From contig NW_019773848.1 in the NCBI RefSeq assembly GCF_001039355.2, positions 485,635 through 529,934 of the forward strand: a stretch of 44,300 bases of DNA, read 5' to 3'. The notes beneath the pieces are model-generated. The model saw only the letters and a list, made by a program, of their open reading frames with translations, did no database searches and had not been told where the DNA came from. The position numbers and the translations under genes were made by a program. Origin of the DNA: Lingula anatina (lineage: Eukaryota; Brachiopoda; Lingulata; Lingulida; Lingulidae). Positions 1-17,370 of this stretch are shown here, one piece after another (the stretch's first letter is position 1; every line of letters starts with the position of its first letter).

Positions 1-1
1 A

Positions 2-595
2 TACGTCGATCGCACCCCCAATCAAACGTCAAAACGATATTTTCACGGATGGACGGTTAAAGATGGGCGGATGTACAAGCCTTCATATACCAAGAAACCC
101 GCAAACAAATTTGAATTCCTCTGGAAGGGAAGCGCCTACAATCTTTTCAGTAGAGAATTCGTAGATTTCATTCTTACAGACCCCGATGCCATAACGTTTA
201 TTGACTGGTTACACGACACTTACGCACCTGAGGAAGCCGTTTGGGCAACTCTGAACCGCCTGCCGAAGGCGCCTGGGGGTTACCAGTCACCGATAGAGGT
301 CAGGCATGACAGAGACACCCATGCCTCTAGGGCCGTCATATGGATGTGGGACAGGGGTGTTAAGTGTCATGGTATGTTACAAAGAGGGGTGTGTGTGTTT
401 TCAGTTGAAGATTTACCATGGCTTCTCAGCAAGCCCCAATTATTTGCAAACAAATTTTATTTAGAATATGATCCGATATTGATGGAGTGTTTGGAGGAGG
501 TTTTAGAGAATCGAACTAAAATTGCTCGCCCTGAATTATTTATCAATTGGCAATATTATAATAACTTACCTCATATAAAAAATGAGCTGAAGTAG
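2..595 (+). CDS. Core-2/I-branching beta-1,6-N-acetylglucosaminyltransferase, C-terminal part
   Basis: The reading frame is open from the window edge to the stop, giving 197 residues of a protein whose N-terminus lies outside. It matches the C-terminal half of the GCNT family (CAZy GT14), Golgi type II membrane enzymes that add beta-1,6-GlcNAc branches to mucin-type O-glycans. Family landmarks visible are FLWKGSAYNLFSREFVDFIL (acceptor-site region), DTYAPEEAVWATLNRLP, the RGVCVFSVEDLPWLL block, and KPQLFANKFYLEYDPILMEC close to the end. Cysteines lie in the places expected of the disulphide-rich GCNT C-terminal fold. No intron is seen in this part, which resembles the large single exon of many GCNT genes. 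Family assignment is firm; which isoform (GCNT1, 3 or 4-like) cannot be told. Confidence 0.9.
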   Translation, partial: YVDRTPNQTSKRYFHGWTVKDGRMYKPSYTKKPANKFEFLWKGSAYNLFSREFVDFILTDPDAITFIDWLHDTYAPEEAVWATLNRLPKAPGGYQSPIEVRHDRDTHASRAVIWMWDRGVKCHGMLQRGVCVFSVEDLPWLLSKPQLFANKFYLEYDPILMECLEEVLENRTKIARPELFINWQYYNNLPHIKNELK

Positions 596-1116
596 ATGTT
601 CTGTGGATCAAAGACATCCAGCCGGACTTGGCACAGAAATCAATCCAAAAACCCAATGAAGGAATTATCGGAGTTTCGGCTGTAATCTCATGAAATATGA
701 TTACTCGGTCTTCTGCAAATGGACTTCTGGTCTTCATGGTATGGCCACTACCAGGGAAAACTATACCCAAAATTTCCAAAACATGATTTATTGACTTATT
801 TGCATTCAGAGATGATTTATTCTACTGATTTGCTGACCTTGGATTACTGTAGGAGGAATGTGTACTTCGTCACCTTTTTTTCTAATATCAAACGCCAAAT
901 GAATGTCACAAAAAACTTTTGAATCGAGAGGCAATATAAAAGTTCTTTAAAATGGAGTGATTTTAAAGTTCAGTAGGAGTTTTCTTTCTCTTTTTCTCTT
1001 TTTCTTACTTTTTTAAATCTATACAATATTTTAAAAGATTTATCTAAAGCATATCCAAACTATGACGGACTCCATTGTCTAATTTAATGGGATTTTAAAA
1101 AATCATTCTGGTCAAA

Positions 1117-1122
1117 AATAAA
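1117..1122 (+). terminator. Candidate poly(A) signal of the GCNT-like gene
   Basis: An AATAAA hexamer lies 522 bases after the GCNT stop codon, and a second overlapping one follows. It is the first strong cluster in a plausible 3' UTR. The placement is inferred from the hexamer alone. Confidence 0.35.
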
Positions 1123-1152
1123 ATAAAACATCAGTTTTCCTATAGTAGTCAA

Positions 1153-1158
1153 TTTATT
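1153..1158 (-). terminator. Candidate poly(A) signal of the first MMP gene
   Basis: TTTATT on the plus strand is AATAAA for the minus-strand MMP gene, about 300 bases after its stop codon. It lies 31 bases beyond the GCNT candidate signal, so the two transcripts would converge and may overlap at their 3' ends. Confidence 0.35.
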
Positions 1159-1363
1159 TAGAAGATATATAAATACATATGTACAGAATTTAAATAGCCC
1201 TAGTATACATGTACAAGGTGTTGAAAAGATGAAGAATATGATAAATGTTTCAGATACACACAGAGTTTGTACGTTGACATTCGGTTTTAATTTTTAAAAA
1301 TACACAATAAAAAGAGTTTGAAAATAAATAATATAGTTTTTAAGGTAACATTTTGATATTTGC

Positions 1364-1365
<2 letters not shown>

Positions 1366-1396
<31 letters not shown>
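1366..1396. repeat. (CT)n microsatellite
   Basis: About 31 bases of uninterrupted CT dinucleotide lie in the 3' flank of the first MMP gene. Confidence 0.95.
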
Positions 1397-1399
<3 letters not shown>

Positions 1400-1456
1400 A
1401 ATAATAATATCAAACAAAGGCAGAAAGTAGAAAAGTCTAATGATCAGACTGGGCCT

Positions 1457-6100
<4,644 letters not shown>

Positions 6101-7113
6101 TAAACAGAGTCGTGCAAGACAAACGACTACACTGTTCAGTAAGGTCTCCCTCTCTGTACTTTTCCCGCTCCCAAGCTTGCTTTTTTCTCGCCTTTAAAGA
6201 ATAAACCCTGCAACGTGCTGTTTTTTCGGAGGAATTTTGATACGATTATCAGTTGTGCGTTTTATAGATAAACAAAACTTATATGCATCTCTTGCCAGAT
6301 CCCCACTAGGTTATGGCCAGAACACGTTTTACGTCTTGTTATATGCTTGGACGTTACAAGGGCCTGGCCGCTGTGCCAGGTAAGGAAGTTCAGCATTGTC
6401 CGACTCACGGACAACTGAACAAAAAGTAAGACTGACGTGTCTTGCGGACTGACTGTGCACAGTGATGATACATAACTACAAAGCTTTTCTATTTCCGCTC
6501 CATTTCAATGAAACGGATTGTTTAATCTCTTTTTTCTAAACAAACCCCAAATTAGTCTTTAATATCTTCCAGACTGTTTGGTCAATTGTAGGGTATACAA
6601 CATTTAGGTATTTCCTGACAACTCTTATCAAGTGTACAAATTCCGATTTCAGGTGAACAGGGTCCATAACTCAAGCCGTGTCACACCAAGTGTGCATTAT
6701 AATTAGAATTGTTATATGTTTTGCAAACCAGTAATGTGTCAAGATTCCAGGGAGCATTACCGTTTAATTTCGTTGTCTGCGGTCGTCTCGTGCACTTGGC
6801 AATAAATCTTCACCCAGGATTGCGGTTAACTACTTAATACTACCAAAAATTTGGAGGTTTGAGGTCGGGTTAGTGTTTTGAGTTGCATTATTTGAACACA
6901 ATACAGAAAGATGACAAACATCGTTGTTTGAGGAAGCCTTTTTCAACTATTTATTCATGATCGACTTTGATGTGATTCTGAAAGACATTCTAATTGTTAC
7001 ACCCGTTTTTCAAAACAATGTTGCTAGGATAGGTACCAAGTGTGATAGTTTCCCGGTTATCCCAACCAAGGCGACTTCTTCAATTTCTACATTTTATTGT
7101 CTGTTTTCTTAAA

Positions 7114-7116
<3 letters not shown>

Positions 7117-7196
<80 letters not shown>
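7117..7196. repeat. (AT)n(AC)n compound microsatellite
   Basis: About 71 bases of AT dinucleotide pass into a short AC run. It encodes artificial IYIYIY peptides in several frames, which should not be taken as genes. Confidence 0.97.
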
Positions 7197-8362
7197 GTTG
7201 CTCGATATTTCTGCTTTTACCCTGCAACCCCATCTGTCAGCACCCCCTCCCCCTCCCCCTGGCCCTTGCAGTGAAAGAAGTCTGGATCTACCGCGAATAA
7301 TTTATAAGTTGTCACATTAACTTTGAATTGTTATGATAGAGGGTTGCTTTTCTAATAATGAGATGCAACAGTATGTGGTTGGGCATGTGCTGTGTCCATC
7401 AAGAAAAATTACCAGCGATTTTTAATGTTTTTCGTAGCCTATGCTAGTATGTGGACAGGAGTAATTGTGCTGTAGGTAAATACCGCATACTTAAGCCCCA
7501 TATAGAAAACTTAATGTGACGCAGAGTCTTCGGCTCAACAAATGGTTTTAGACAGATTTTATTGTAAATTCAAGCGGATTACTGGTAAAGTCATGAAAAC
7601 CGATTTCGGTTATTTTTCATTTTGTGACTTCACTGGTCCTGGGATAAAAACCACTATGACAAAAATGATACTTTCCAGGGCCATACATACTCACTGACTT
7701 GCTAGTAGTCTTTACAAAATTATTGTATCGCCTATACTTTGATTTTGTATACTATTTTAGAGGAGCCTCATATCATTTATGTTATTTTAGGAAAAGGTAT
7801 TTTACATGATTCTCATCGTTTTATATAATTTACCCTTATTCAAGACATGTAGGTGACTGCTATCAAATAAATATAATTTTATGATAAAGATAATATTATG
7901 AATATTTTCCAGAATTCTGAGATTGGACTTTATAAAACAAATTCATAAAGACAAAAAATAACTAAAAAAATTTTAACAAAGGAAATTGTTTATTGTAGAA
8001 ATATGAATGAATGCATGTTTAAAATAGAAAATAAATATTTAACGTGCTTCGAAAAAGACACGATCAACATACTTTTCACCGCATCAAAAAGACAGACACA
8101 GTTAAAAACTTTAAATACAAAAATATGACTTCGATATAAATGAATAAGATAATGCTTTCAAAGCATAAAATTATTTAAGGGTCTCAGTTAACATTTGAGA
8201 CGTAATGTATAAAATACAGTTATCATTTCATCTCTTCCAGTTGTTTGATTTGATGCATGTTTGATGTCTGATCAAACAACTCATAATTAAAATCTAAATT
8301 ATAACCATGAATTTACATGAAGTGCATGTTATAAAAGAAATCATGCCTTAATATATCATTAA

Positions 8363-8368
8363 TTTATT
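8363..8368 (-). terminator. Candidate poly(A) signal of the second MMP gene
   Basis: TTTATT on the plus strand gives AATAAA on the minus strand, about 100 bases after the MMP copy 2 stop codon. Other AATAAA-like hexamers lie further downstream, so the site used is uncertain. Confidence 0.35.
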
Positions 8369-8470
8369 TTTGGTGGTGATTAAATCGTCATTAAAATTGC
8401 ACAGCAATTCCTGAGTAAGTTTCAGTTCACTTTGGTATCACAGCGATAATTCTCATGGTGCGGTCTCAGC

Positions 8471-10064
8471 TCAGTAGTACTTGGTATTTCGGCAGCCCAG
8501 CCAATTGGCTGCAGTGTCCAGGGGTCCGGTCATGTAACCATTTCCATTATTGTGTGTCCAGCGATAGTAAGTGTTGTCCACGAAGAAATAGTGTTTCTTG
8601 TTTGTCCAGTGTACTGCTGCGTTGACTTTGGGCAGGTAGCGGAGCGCCTTGTGAGTGCTGTGGTGTTTGGGGTAGCCGGCTACGGGGTAGTAGCCGTCAT
8701 GCAGGTAATAGTAACTTCCTGGAAAAAAATTCATCATGAGTAATTATCAGCATATTTTAATTTTATGTGCTTACTTTATATATATATTTTTTCTGCATAC
8801 CCCTGAAGGTGTAGTATTTTTCTTCATCCCTTTATCAAACTTTTATTTGGTTCTATTTGGTTCTATTTGGTATAAAACCTTCAAGAGAGTAAAACGGTTC
8901 GAAATTATTCCTCAGGCCTTTTACATACCTTTCACAAAATAGAGTTCATCATTCCATGGGAATACAGCGTCAATATCAGTAACATCCAAGCCCCATGCCT
9001 CTTTAATACTTTTGGGGTATCCTGCGTCTTGCTGAATTCTCCCATAGGAGTCTTTACTGAACCGCCAGTAATTTGCCCCCTGAATATATTAAAGGGTTAT
9101 GTTAATGATATAAAATTGAATATTAGTGAAGTTGCTGAATATGATAAAAATAATCTATTCAACATACATCAATTCTACATCAATTTGTTCAAAGAAAAAA
9201 GGCTCAATGGTATTGCAAAAATTCCACAACACTTATTATGATGTTTATACTTATATGGCATGCATTGAGAAAATGAGGCTATTTCTTTGACAACTCACCT
9301 GGAAAAGGTAAGTGACGCGGTTATTGTAGTAGGTCAGAGCAGCATCCACCGTGCTGGGGCCGTTAGGGAAGACTTCAGATATAAATTTAGGGTATCCCGG
9401 CTCCAACCCGATACCGCTGTAGGTAAGCTGGTAGACGTATCGACCTGAAATTACAGGAAAAAGATTGTAAATTGTAAATCAGTGAAGACTTATCTTAAAG
9501 AGTATCAACACAACTAAATTATATACACGTTTAACTGTTTATCCCAAGTTGTTAATCTAGATTAGTGTACTTTTACGTAATAATAGACAAGCTTGGAATT
9601 GTGAAAAAAGGAAAAAAATATTACGGACAATTTTTTTATCAAACATCTTTCCATCGGGATATTTCCACATCAAATTGATCCACTTGTTTTAATGCAAATC
9701 ATCAAGAGCATATAAAACCATTGATATCAAATATATCATTATCATACACTATATCATCATTATACATATCACCCCGAATTACCTCTGAAAATATATGTTC
9801 TGCCGTCCATTGCCACGGTGCTGGCATCAGCGTAGCCCGCGCACACGCTGTCTGGTGCCACAGTAGGTTTAGGGGTCGTAGTCGTTGTTGTGGTTGTGGT
9901 GGTTGTGCTTGTTGTGGTGGTTGTACTTGATGATCGAGGAGCTCCTAAAAGAAGTGAAAACTAGGATAATCGTAAAATCAAACAACTTTGTCAGCAATAG
10001 TACGAGGAATATGGACTGTACGCTACTTTGTTGATTTTACACAACCCCTCTTCCTCTCCCTTCC

Positions 10065-10107
<43 letters not shown>

Positions 10108-13100
10108 ATGAACTTACCGTAAATAGCCTGTATTCCAGAGATGTCATCGGCGTCAAGTTTAAGATCAGGGTCATAGCCTCGTGCGAATGGATACATAATG
10201 GAATCTATTTCACCGGAATGGTACAACCCCAGACTGTGACCAAACTCGTGTACTGCGACATACAGTAAATTACGGCCTATAAATATAAAAAATCAAAATT
10301 ATATTAATTTATAAGTCACAAATGAAATACATGGACATCACACTAAATAACTAGAAATAGTATCTAGATTTATCATAATTTTGTGAAGCAACATAAGAAA
10401 ATAATTGACCAAATATTTAATACCATTGTGGCTCCTGACTGTCCATTTTTCGGCCTCATCAAAATGTGTGTCACCAGAGAGTCCAGTACTGACCCCATCT
10501 GCTGGTGGCGGGAAAGCGTGTGCCAATACTCCACCCTCGCTGTCAAAGGGATAGCCGTCCGTGTGGTCACCCCCCGCGAAGCGAATTTCAATATCAACTG
10601 GGTGTTGGTACACTTGCTTGAAGCTCAGAGGGGTAACATCTGCCCAGAACTGAGAAAAGAAGAAATCAAAATAAACAGTTACCTGCCCAGGATGACTGCA
10701 ACGATCTGAAAACCTTAGCGGAGTAATATTTCAGTATTACATATGAACCATGCTCCAGTTTTGATGAATAGAAGGAAAGAGGGCTTGGACCTGACAGTTG
10801 CATGTAAGGGGGGATACGAAACCAACTCATGAAGTACAGTAGTCACGAGACAGAATATCGTAATTTAACAAAAAAAAAAAAAAAAGGAATATATTTACAA
10901 ATTTCTGAAAAATGCACCACACGTGAAAAAAAGGATCAAAATATCGGATATCAGAAAACCAAACCTGAATACAAAGGAAACGTCTGTTAGTGTGATTCAT
11001 ACAGATAATCGAAAAAAGTTTACCTTGAAAGCTTTTCTTATGGTGTCATCTACCTCTTGCCGTGTCAGATCCGGTGTGTAGTTCATAATCATATAAGTCA
11101 CTTCGTCTCTTCCCCATTTGTTTCCTAAAATTCAATTACATCGAAAATTATTTTATCTGATCCACTTCCCTTGGTTAACCGCCATTGTGTACGCTGTGAG
11201 ACATCTTCCGCTGTAACTAATACACAGGCGACATGCTATGATTTATAACTTTATCTGTATATTGTTGGTTTCATTTGACAGAAATACATTTTGCCCGCAT
11301 GCTATGCTCTTGGGCTTATGTCTAAACAAAAAAAAAGGAAAACAGGTTAAAAATGATGAGAGTGTTTTCCATGGAGACAGCTGCAGGCAGAAAATCACTT
11401 ACATAAATGGTGCAAGAAAGTGGGCATACCTTGCAAAACGTATCTCTTCTTTCTAGTGCCTCCTCCATGCTCACCGTCTTGGAAGTCTTTATTTCCACAG
11501 CGTGGGGCGTTCATCATTTCCATGGTCTTATCGTCCATTTCACCTGAAACAGAAAATCAACTCTAAAGTCATTAAAGAAATTAAAGCAGCATGATTGACT
11601 TGTGGTTCATTTGTAATTTGTAAATGTAACTAAAGAGGCGGTAGGAAATGAAATTGTATATTTTGGACGCTACATTTCGTTTCTAAAGCACCCGGGAACA
11701 GGATTGCAAGCTTTTTTTACCTGTTTCTGGAATTCGTGCTAATTTCTGGAATTTCATCACAGCCGATTTCATCATTGTTCCAGGAGCTATCCTGGACCTC
11801 ATAGCTGTCTCTGTCACGTACCCAAAATCATGAAGGTAGTTCTGGAAAATAAATAAATAAATAAACGTGTTAATAACAAACTAAAGTGGGGATTTGATTT
11901 GGTGAACTTGCTGCAAATCTATAAAATAGTTCAACTTATCCCAAAAGTGCACTCAATGAAAACATTTGGTTAGATTACACAGCAGGAAGACTCAAAGCTG
12001 GGCCATGTTTTGAACTTAACAGAAGATAAATAAGAACTCCTAAAATAACATATTCTAATGGTTCGTTCTCATGTGTGACACACACATGTATAAATATTTT
12101 TGACTGTTCATTTCATCGTCTTATGATAATATTATTTTGTTTCTCTCGTCGTATAACTAATCATTCCCAATTGTTTCTTTGTGCATTTTTGCTTAGTAAC
12201 AATGTAAACTGAGTCATCATTGGGAAATATTGTGTGGTTTCCGTCAAGAAGACCCGGGGTCAAAACAAGAAGAAAAGTAGGGGTTGGCGCGTGGTTACTG
12301 GCACAAAGTTCAGCAGCCACGCTATAAAGAAATACAACTACTTAAATTTCAGGTTGTCCTGAGGGTAAAAGATTATCCTCTTTAGAAAAAAGAACCTTTC
12401 AGCACACCTTACCACGAAAGCAAACAAGTAAGTGCTTGTAATAAAAAGAAAATATATAAACACACTAAGTCCTTTAGATCGCTCATACCTGTTGCGCATT
12501 TGCTCACAGAAAATTATTCGAAAACAAAAAAAAAACAAAAAAAAAAAAAAAAAATCGAAAAAGTCTACATGAAATCTACATAATACCCCTTGTATTTAAA
12601 ATTACAATATAATTCCAGACTAAATTTTCACAGTATTCTTTAATGACGATCGTAATTAAGATGCCTTTGATAAGAGTTATGAAATAATGCCAAAGTGGCC
12701 GAGAAAATCTGAGATTATGGTTATGACATATAGGACTAAATACACTGTGCGCGTTTGACAATACCCAAAGTTATATTTCTATGTATACATACATGTATCT
12801 ACAAAGCCACAAATCTACCCCAATTCAGACCTTGGAATAATAAAACCTCTCAAATAGAATTGTCTGATGTCGATATCTTTTAATGCACAGGAAGAAGACA
12901 GAAAGGTCTAAAAGTTACGGGAAATATTAGGTACTAGATTATTTAACTTAAATGTATTTAAATATCGAATCGAAATGTAGGGACGGGCTGAGCAATGATT
13001 CGTGAGTAGGAAAAAACGATATCTTTAAGTTGTGAGCGAAGACCCCAAATGTATGCTAGCATATTTACGATCAGAGAGACAAAATATTTTAATATTTTAA

Positions 13101-13459
13101 AAGATAAATTAACAAAAAACATCCGTGAACTAGGTTTTCGATTGCAGTGTGATGTAGGCCTACATGTTTACTCCCAAGCCAATTCACTACGCGTTAACGT
13201 TCTTCTCCCCTTGCATGCCAGTTTAAAAAGGGTTTAAAGATGAAATGAAAAAAACATTAGCTTTAACATGCATTAAACAATAAAAATAATTGAAAATGAG
13301 ATATTTACGTACCATTCCATCAAATGAATTTCTGACCAAGCCTCGTCTCCTCCCTCTGCTAACTTTACCTCCGTGTTTTCCATGGCGATCAAAAGGTTTG
13401 CCAAACCCCACGTCGAAGGAGAGGTAAGCAAAAACTAAAATAATTGCTATGCTTTTCAT
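8471..13459 (-). CDS. Matrix metalloproteinase with hemopexin domain, copy 2
   Basis: Secreted matrixin protease and tandem paralogue of the gene at 1457-6100. Ten phased coding exons: 13313-13459, 11721-11841, 11430-11543, 11024-11124, 10424-10649, 10118-10276, 9783-9944, 9299-9444, 8929-9079 and 8471-8718; total 524 aa. Signal peptide begins [16 protein letters not shown] chose this Met over an in-frame one 60 bases upstream because it gives a typical signal sequence. Then a basic stretch, prodomain helix NYLHDFGY, cysteine switch PRCGNKD (103-109), furin site RKKR (120-123) before YVLQG, catalytic [11 protein letters not shown] (246-256) with Met-turn SIMYPF, a Ser/Thr linker (16 Thr in 17 residues near 297-313, likely O-glycosylated), and four hemopexin blades between Cys324 and Cys518. 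Exons 4, 6, 8 and 9 have the same lengths as in copy 1. It looks like a fully working, furin-activated enzyme. Confidence 0.94.
10066..10104. repeat. (CT)n microsatellite in MMP copy 2 intron
   Basis: About 39 bases of CT dinucleotide lie just inside the intron after the zinc-site exon, 13 bases from the splice donor at 10117. On the sense strand it is a GA-rich purine run. Confidence 0.95.
12638..12735 (+). repeat. Dispersed repeat, unit 1 of a 98-bp direct pair
   Basis: This stretch in MMP copy 2 intron 1 is closely similar to 13856-13951, just upstream of the same gene. Shared blocks include TTTAATGACGATCGTAATTA and GATTATGGTTAT. Only scattered substitutions and a short indel separate them. 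No coding sense is visible. Confidence 0.85.
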
Positions 13460-13855
13460 AACTTTTGGTAAAATGAACAAGTTTATTAAAGAAATGTTGT
13501 TGTCGATAAAACTGTACACTAAAATAATTTGTAAATTATCTTATGCCAGATATCTCTCGAAGTTCAAATATGATGGAAGTGAACGCGTGTTGGCTTAAGT
13601 ACTCTCACGCCCGCACTGAAAATAGGAAGTCCAACGCATGGGCGATGACACGTGAAATTAAGAAATAAAGACGCTGGTCAAGAAACACCGACACGTATTT
13701 CCGTGTAGTTCCCATGTTATTGTTATAACGTCAGGTACAGGACAATTTAGACGTTACATACCATGAAAAGGTATTTCACTGCAATCGACTCTTATTCACC
13801 GGATATTGAACGGCACCGTTACTAAGATTACATGTTAGGACATGTATGTGACTCA

Positions 13856-13951
13856 CTTTAATGACGATCGTAATTAAGATGCCTCTGATAAGAGTTATAA
13901 ATAATGTCAAAGTGGCCAAGAAAATTTGAGATTATGGTTATAAAATATAGG
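13856..13951 (+). repeat. Dispersed repeat, unit 2 of a 98-bp direct pair
   Basis: Second unit of the pair described at 12638, same orientation, about 400 bases upstream of the MMP copy 2 start codon. No terminal inverted repeats were found at the edges, so the element class is unknown. Confidence 0.85.
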
Positions 13952-15731
13952 AGTTAATATTTTGATCGATGTACATTTTTCGTGAAGTTAGGTTAAACTA
14001 ATTAAATGTTGATTTATGTTTGAAATTCATTTAAATTTGAATGAAAATGAGAGCAGAAAAACAGCCATGTCTAATTAAAAGTTTTAAGACGTATAAGAAA
14101 AATGCTGATCTAACATAGAATGGGAAATTTATACAAATACCAGATTTCATACATTTACATATTCGGTGAAATACAAAAGTTTTAATAGATTTTGCTTTTA
14201 AAATTTTCGTCAGTCCCAGGCCTCACTGCCCAGTCTTATCTACTGGGATGAGTGTTTTCTGGGTCGAGTCATATAGGGTGTCAATACAATTTATCGATGT
14301 CATCAAGTGGTTGATAGGCCTACATCTAAACATATTCTTGTATATTGAGTAATGTTTACTTCCGATAAGGTTGGTTATAAGGGCAACTAACCATTGTCGA
14401 CAGTAGGCCAGTGCTTGTTTGCTTTTTAATTTTCAGATGGGCCACAAAATTGCACTAGTGCCTCCGGGGAATGCCCCCTGTTAAGAGTTGCGAAAGAAAT
14501 CGAATGTGATGTGATTCCTTCACTGTATGTAACCAGGATTGGCAAGAAATACATTCTTCTATTTGCCCCCTTGTTTTTTTTTTTATTTTACTGGTTGACG
14601 CGCTGTCTTCACACAGCAATAGGAAAATAAAATTGCTGATTTTAAGGAAATAAGGATTTATTAAGTTTTTGAAACTATGAAAAGGACACCACACCTAAAA
14701 ATAAGGCGAAATAGGAAATGTACCCAATTACCTTTATCTGTATTGTTGTTGTTCTCATCCGTTGTTTGTCTCGCAATATAAGACTTACATAAGTTAATAA
14801 AACTGCTGTGGATCCCCTTTGGAGCAAACTAAGGGTGTGCAACCGCCAGGGGGGGGGGGGGGGGGGTCAGTTTTATCTAGCGGGCAAACATTTATAGTCG
14901 TAACTCAGTGTTTTATATTTTAAATCCAGTTGCAACTTATATCTATCAACAGCAGTGAAATTAGATTAACAATAATATTTGACTAAAATCATTTTTGGCT
15001 GGCCCTTGAATCTAAGACATATTTAGTTAAGAAAACGGGGATTAAGAATGTGGTATTTCCTTGACAACATGAGTACGCTTGTCCGCATTCTGGCATATAT
15101 TTGTCAAAAAAAAATCAGTGGTGTCTTTTTTTTCAACAAATAAACTGCACGTCTGTCCACATACTGTTGCAGCTTAGTGTTGTGAGAAATTCGCAGACGG
15201 TTTTAGTCTTTATTTTGCTAAGGGGAGGGGGAGGGAGAGGTGCAAGGTTTTGGAGCAGCCAGAAAAGGTATGTCAAGTCTCCACTCTTAAGATGAAAGAG
15301 TACCAATATCATTATTACATTTAAAAATGAATAAACAGATAAAGAATTGATGTGTTAAACTAATAAATACAAATGTTTCAACAAATCGACTTTCGAAATG
15401 TAACCGCAGCCCTGGAACCAGCCATGTCAAACACTAGAGTTTGTACAGAAATTGTTGACAAGCTGAAAACTTGTTCTTGCTACTTTTTCGCGGAGGGTTT
15501 AATACAGGGTAGGGCTAAAACTCGGCACATGGTCGAAATCTAGGTCATGTTTACAATTACAAGCTAAGCGTACCAGCGTTGCATTAATGACGCGCGCGTT
15601 AGCAATACTTAAAGATCCGTTCTTTTCTTTTTTAACTAGGTGTGTTTTCGTTGAAAACTTGCATCAATATTGACTTAATTTTAACAATCGGACTTGACGT
15701 ATTGCCAGCAGGTCCACACTTTTTCCACACT

Positions 15732-15880
15732 GAGTGACCTGAGAGCGACCTTTGTACCTTACTTCCCAGTCGTATGGGTCACTGGGTATACAACAACCCG
15801 CAGTACACCTGTGACCAAGAACCTGGGAAGCCGCAATAACGTGCCATGAGTTACTTGCAGGGATGAAAATAGACCCAGCG
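15732..15880 (+). repeat. Dispersed repeat family, copy A
   Basis: Shares the order of blocks GTGACCTG, ACCTTTGTAC, TTACTTCC, TGGGTCA, GAAGCCGCAA and GACCCAG with the stretch at 17174-17299. The similarity is patchy but collinear over about 150 bp, so this is an old interspersed repeat of unknown class. Confidence 0.7.
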
Positions 15881-17173
15881 TTAGGTTTTTACGCATTTTT
15901 TTTTTTTTTTTTTTGCGGATAAAGCGGCAAATAAATAAATAAATAAATAAATAAAATAAAATAAAATAAAAATAAAATTAAAAAAATAATAATAACATCA
16001 ATAATGATAAAGACATATAATTTCCCTCCTATTTCTATATTCACTTCTCTGACTTCTGCTATGTTCAAATGTAGAACTACTGAGTGTTTCGAAGCAAAGT
16101 GGGTAAAATGTCCGAAAATTATGTCTATTATTTCTGCTCTGTCCAGAGTTATCACCTGCAGCACCCTTATGCACTTGCACTCAACGACAAATAACTCTAT
16201 TTCATTATTTTTCACTTTTTATTTTAACCTAGCCGAGGTTTGTATTTGAACAATGAATTGTCTGGTCTTGACTGATTCAACTGAACTGGCTGCATGGTTA
16301 TAGCACCAAGCATAAAGATGTTTTTAAGGATTTTTAAAATATATATAAATTGAAATTCCAATAAATAAATCTATACGATTGGGTTTTAACCAGTTGCACA
16401 TTTATTTAAAAATATTGCGAATTTGCATTTCCCTTTTCCATTGGTTCGTACGGTTTGCATGCGTCTTCAGCGGAATTGATAATCCAAGGGATCGATGTGA
16501 AGGAAATACGAATTGCTCCCATTTTCCCCTGATTATAGCGTTAATGGCTTTAAGTATACAATATCCCCTTCTGTTGTTTTCGGGCTGGGATCATGAGCTT
16601 CTCTGCGTGCGTTTGTTATGCCATGCGATTTGTTGGGATGACATATGCTATTGTGTGACCAAATCGCGCGCACTGCTACCTGCATCAAAAATTAATGAAA
16701 ATAATATCATAATATCTTATTAACAAAATAAGGTTTGGTATATCCGTGAGATGGAGTCCGATTTCAAAGAAAGGCTTCTAAACCATTGGTTTTTCAACTC
16801 TCACAAACTCCATGGTAATTTTAAACCTTGCAAGCATTTTCTCTGGTGTAATTATGCACAACATTGCTTATCCTAGATCAACTGTCACATTACAACTAAT
16901 ACTACATAACGAGTTCGCGTAAACTGTTTCTATATCATCATCTCTACATCCATTTTGGCCTGGCTCAAAAGACCCTCTCATTACGTACAGGTACTTAGGA
17001 TGTTTTTAGTGCTCTCCCCTTCTCCCAAAAAATATACATAAGGTTAAATCAAAACCAATTTATTAAGTGTGCGCTATTATCCTTTTTGATATTGACGTTT
17101 TTTCGCAGTAAACTTGAAACTGCATCCGTTAGTTTGGACGTAATAAAAGTACATCTTTTCTAATTTTGTCTTT

Positions 17174-17299
17174 AAGTGACCTGGGGGCAACCTTTGTACA
17201 TTACTTCCTACTTGTGTGGGTCATTGCTAGTTGAGTGACCAGCCCGAAGCCGCAACAACAGGGCATACGAAACTTCCAGGGTTAAGAATAAACCCAGAT
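17174..17299 (+). repeat. Dispersed repeat family, copy B
   Basis: Collinear with copy A at 15732 and, in its last third, with copy C at 17371. The 3' end reads AAGAATAAACCCAGA, shared exactly with copy C. Confidence 0.7.
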
Positions 17300-17370
17300 A
17301 TTTATATGATTTTTAAAATGCGCATGTGGAATGTTATTTCTATACATTAACCCGAAAGACCCTGTGTCCG

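Larger units (their letters stand above)
596..1456. other. Tail-to-tail intergenic spacer, GCNT and MMP 3' UTRs
   Basis: I see no coding sequence here. The spacer holds AATAAA-type signals for both flanking genes on opposite strands and a CT microsatellite. The short open frames in it lack any recognisable motif. Confidence 0.6.
6101..8470. other. Spacer between the tandem MMP genes
   Basis: This stretch holds the promoter side of MMP copy 1 and the 3' flank of MMP copy 2. Apart from the AT/AC microsatellite and a poly(A) candidate near 8363 I see no gene, no clear TATA element and no transposon ends. The open frames across 6924-7320 run through the microsatellite. Confidence 0.6.

Noticed and set aside
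7042-7320. Open frames with IYIYIY and PPPPPP stretches
   Set aside because: They are translations of the AT/AC microsatellite and a C-rich tract. The same applies at 30656-30862 and 31766-32116.
15889-16215. 108-codon minus-strand frame
   Set aside because: Lysine and leucine/phenylalanine runs come from A/T tracts and a TAAA repeat. No splice context or domain.
16379-16723. 114-codon plus-strand frame MGFNQLHIY..
   Set aside because: No family resemblance, no conserved motif and no splice partners were found; treated as chance.
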